Shown one piece after another: positions 6,884 through 8,098 of a stretch of 8,098 nucleotides of DNA. The notes beneath the pieces were generated by a model. The model searched no databases. It was not told the origin of the DNA and saw only the letters and a list, made by a program, of their open reading frames with translations. Source of the stretch: F23-B02 sp045642545 (GTDB taxonomy: Bacteria; Bacillota; Clostridia; Oscillospirales; Oscillospiraceae); the NCBI GenBank assembly GCA_045642545.1, contig JAZUJB010000070.1:1-8098 (forward strand), read 5' to 3'. Position 1 is the stretch's first letter; each line of letters opens with the position of its first letter. A program made the position numbers and the translations under genes.

Positions 6884-8098
6884 ATGAAAAAAAGAATCAT
6901 CGCACTGCTTCTGACCGTCATTATGGTCTGCGCACTGCTGCCCGTTACCGCATTTGCGGTAGGAGACAAGGTTACCGAGATGAAGCTCAAGGATTTGCCT
7001 TACTACTGCGTAATCGGCGATTCCGTTGAGGATTTCAAGCCCGCTAAGCTGGTAGGCGACGGCACCTTCTGCGAATATTTCTGGTGTCTGCTCAAATACA
7101 CCTGCAACGAAGACGGTGTTATGGAGGACGACGAGCCTGTCGGAGTTTACATCGCAAAGGACCAGGTGGAGCTTGCCGTTAAGTTTATGCCCGAGCTTTC
7201 AAAGGCGGATATTGCGATTGCCCGCAGCGCTTTCGGCAGCACATTTGAGAAAGGCTACGCCTATGTTCTGACAAATGTTCAGATACTCAAAGACGGCTAC
7301 GCCTACGGCTCTGACGAGCTTCATATTTATGCAGACTACACCGATGGCGATGTAATTGACGCATATATGGACATCGACAGGACCGAGTCCTCAGCCGCAT
7401 TGCCGATATATCTTATGCCCGTAAATGTAAAATATCCCGATGCTCCGACTGTCAGCATCAGCAAGACAGACGGCAAGATTAAGCTCAGCTGGTACGCCGT
7501 CCCCGGTGCGGATAAGTACTGGATTTACCGCTCTACCGACGGCACCAACTACAAGTACTATGACACCACCTACGGCACGAGCTACACAAACTCCTCCGTA
7601 ACAAGCGGTACCAAGTACTACTACAAGGTCAAAGCCGTAAATCATATTGACGGCAAGGATTACTCCAGCAGCTACTCCTCCGCAAAGAGCACCATTCCTC
7701 TCACCACTCCGAAGCTCACCGTTTCTCTCTCCGCAGGTGCGGCAAAGCTCAGCTGGGGCGCAGTAACGGGCGCAACTAAGTACTGGATTTACCGCTCTAC
7801 CGACGGCAAGAACTTCAAGTACTACGACTCAACAACCAAGACCAGCTACACCAACTCCTCCGTTACCGCTGACGGCACCTACTACTACAAGGTAAAGGCA
7901 ATCAAGACCGTTAACGGCACCGATTGGACCAGCGACCTCTCCGCTGCAAAATCCGTAAAGATTCTCAAGGCTCCCGAGCTCAGCATCGCAAAGGCTGACG
8001 GCAAGATTAAGCTCAGCTGGAATGCTGTTGACGGCGCAGCTAAGTACTGGATTTACCGCTCCACCGACGGCACCAACTACAAGTACTATGATACCACC
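6884..8098 (+). CDS. Secreted fibronectin type III repeat protein, C-terminus outside the window
   Basis: 405 codons are visible and the frame is still open at the right edge. Residues 1-25 are a signal peptide (MKKRIIALLL, cleavage likely after AFA). Residues 26-185 form a domain I do not recognise, with four cysteines (C42, C63, C68, C74) and a mixed alpha/beta look. From about 186 come fibronectin type III-like repeats starting near P188, P276 and P364, each 88 residues, with cores such as LSW, KYWIYRSTDG, TSYTNSSV and YYYKVKA. Two are complete and the third is cut by the edge. Such repeats usually act as spacers or binding modules in exported clostridial proteins; a cell-surface or extracellular place is likely and the partner is unknown. 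The start is supported by AAGGAGA 7 to 8 bases upstream; the nearer ATG at 6877 is too close to that site. It lies 25 bases after the preceding stop with no terminator between, so co-transcription is likely. Confidence 0.92.
   Translation, partial: MKKRIIALLLTVIMVCALLPVTAFAVGDKVTEMKLKDLPYYCVIGDSVEDFKPAKLVGDGTFCEYFWCLLKYTCNEDGVMEDDEPVGVYIAKDQVELAVKFMPELSKADIAIARSAFGSTFEKGYAYVLTNVQILKDGYAYGSDELHIYADYTDGDVIDAYMDIDRTESSAALPIYLMPVNVKYPDAPTVSISKTDGKIKLSWYAVPGADKYWIYRSTDGTNYKYYDTTYGTSYTNSSVTSGTKYYYKVKAVNHIDGKDYSSSYSSAKSTIPLTTPKLTVSLSAGAAKLSWGAVTGATKYWIYRSTDGKNFKYYDSTTKTSYTNSSVTADGTYYYKVKAIKTVNGTDWTSDLSAAKSVKILKAPELSIAKADGKIKLSWNAVDGAAKYWIYRSTDGTNYKYYDTT
7445..8098 (+). repeat. Tandem 264-bp repeats encoding fibronectin type III units
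   Basis: Units start at about 7445, 7709 and 7973, each 264 bases. The stretch tactggatttaccgctc recurs at 7517, 7781 and 8045, precisely one period apart. Units 1 and 3 are more alike than either is to unit 2: gacggcaagattaagctc and the following cagctgg are identical in units 1 (7469) and 3 (7997) but different in unit 2. The third unit is cut by the window edge. Confidence 0.92.

Noticed and set aside
6541..6990. Minus-strand 149-codon frame
   Set aside because: It spans the end of one plus-strand gene and the signal peptide of the next, both of which have strong coding evidence.
7445..8098. CRISPR array or satellite repeat
   Set aside because: The 264-bp units are in frame and encode complete fibronectin type III folds, with no short repeat/spacer pattern.

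Overview
The window looks like part of a chromosome from a gut-type, low-to-mid GC Gram-positive of the Clostridia (Oscillospiraceae/Ruminococcaceae or Lachnospiraceae-like). The reasons are strong AGGAGG ribosome sites, SigA-type promoters, secreted proteins with the YALILPAIT membrane signature, Cys-His-rich repeats, VWA plus SpaA/Cna_B domains, and clostridial fibronectin type III repeats. The species assignment is inference from protein style only.

The layout is two divergent gene sets around an AT-rich, palindrome-rich intergenic region of 760 bases (4962-5721). Leftward (minus strand) runs a compact probable operon: a 152-residue coiled-coil protein (4961-4503), a type I signal peptidase (4447-3854), and a giant surface protein that starts with GTG at 3818 and runs off the left edge after 1272 residues. 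The surface protein carries an N-terminal membrane segment, five Cys/His repeats, a putative ricin-like beta region, a Gly-rich linker, a VWA domain with an intact DxSxS site, a SpaA-like domain and a Cna_B-like domain. This is the make-up of a pilus-tip or sortase-anchored adhesin. Any LPXTG anchor, and a sortase gene if there is one, would lie to the left of the window.

Rightward (plus strand) run two secreted-protein genes from a clear extended -10 promoter. The first (5722-6858) encodes a signal-peptide protein with a papain-fold-like Cys/His region followed by two SH3-like modules. The second (6884 to the right edge) encodes a signal-peptide protein with an unrecognised N-terminal domain and fibronectin type III repeats of exactly 88 residues. 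The locus as a whole is a cell-surface and secretion island: the leftward operon probably makes and processes a large adhesin, and the rightward pair makes exported proteins of unknown target.

The most interesting non-coding signals are a perfect 13-bp inverted repeat lying exactly at the predicted transcription start of the leftward operon, another perfect 13-bp inverted repeat next to an orphan promoter-like sequence, and a cluster of three nested or adjacent inverted repeats (5436-5632) that looks like a small mobile or RNA-forming element. No rRNA, tRNA, CRISPR array or insertion sequence was seen.
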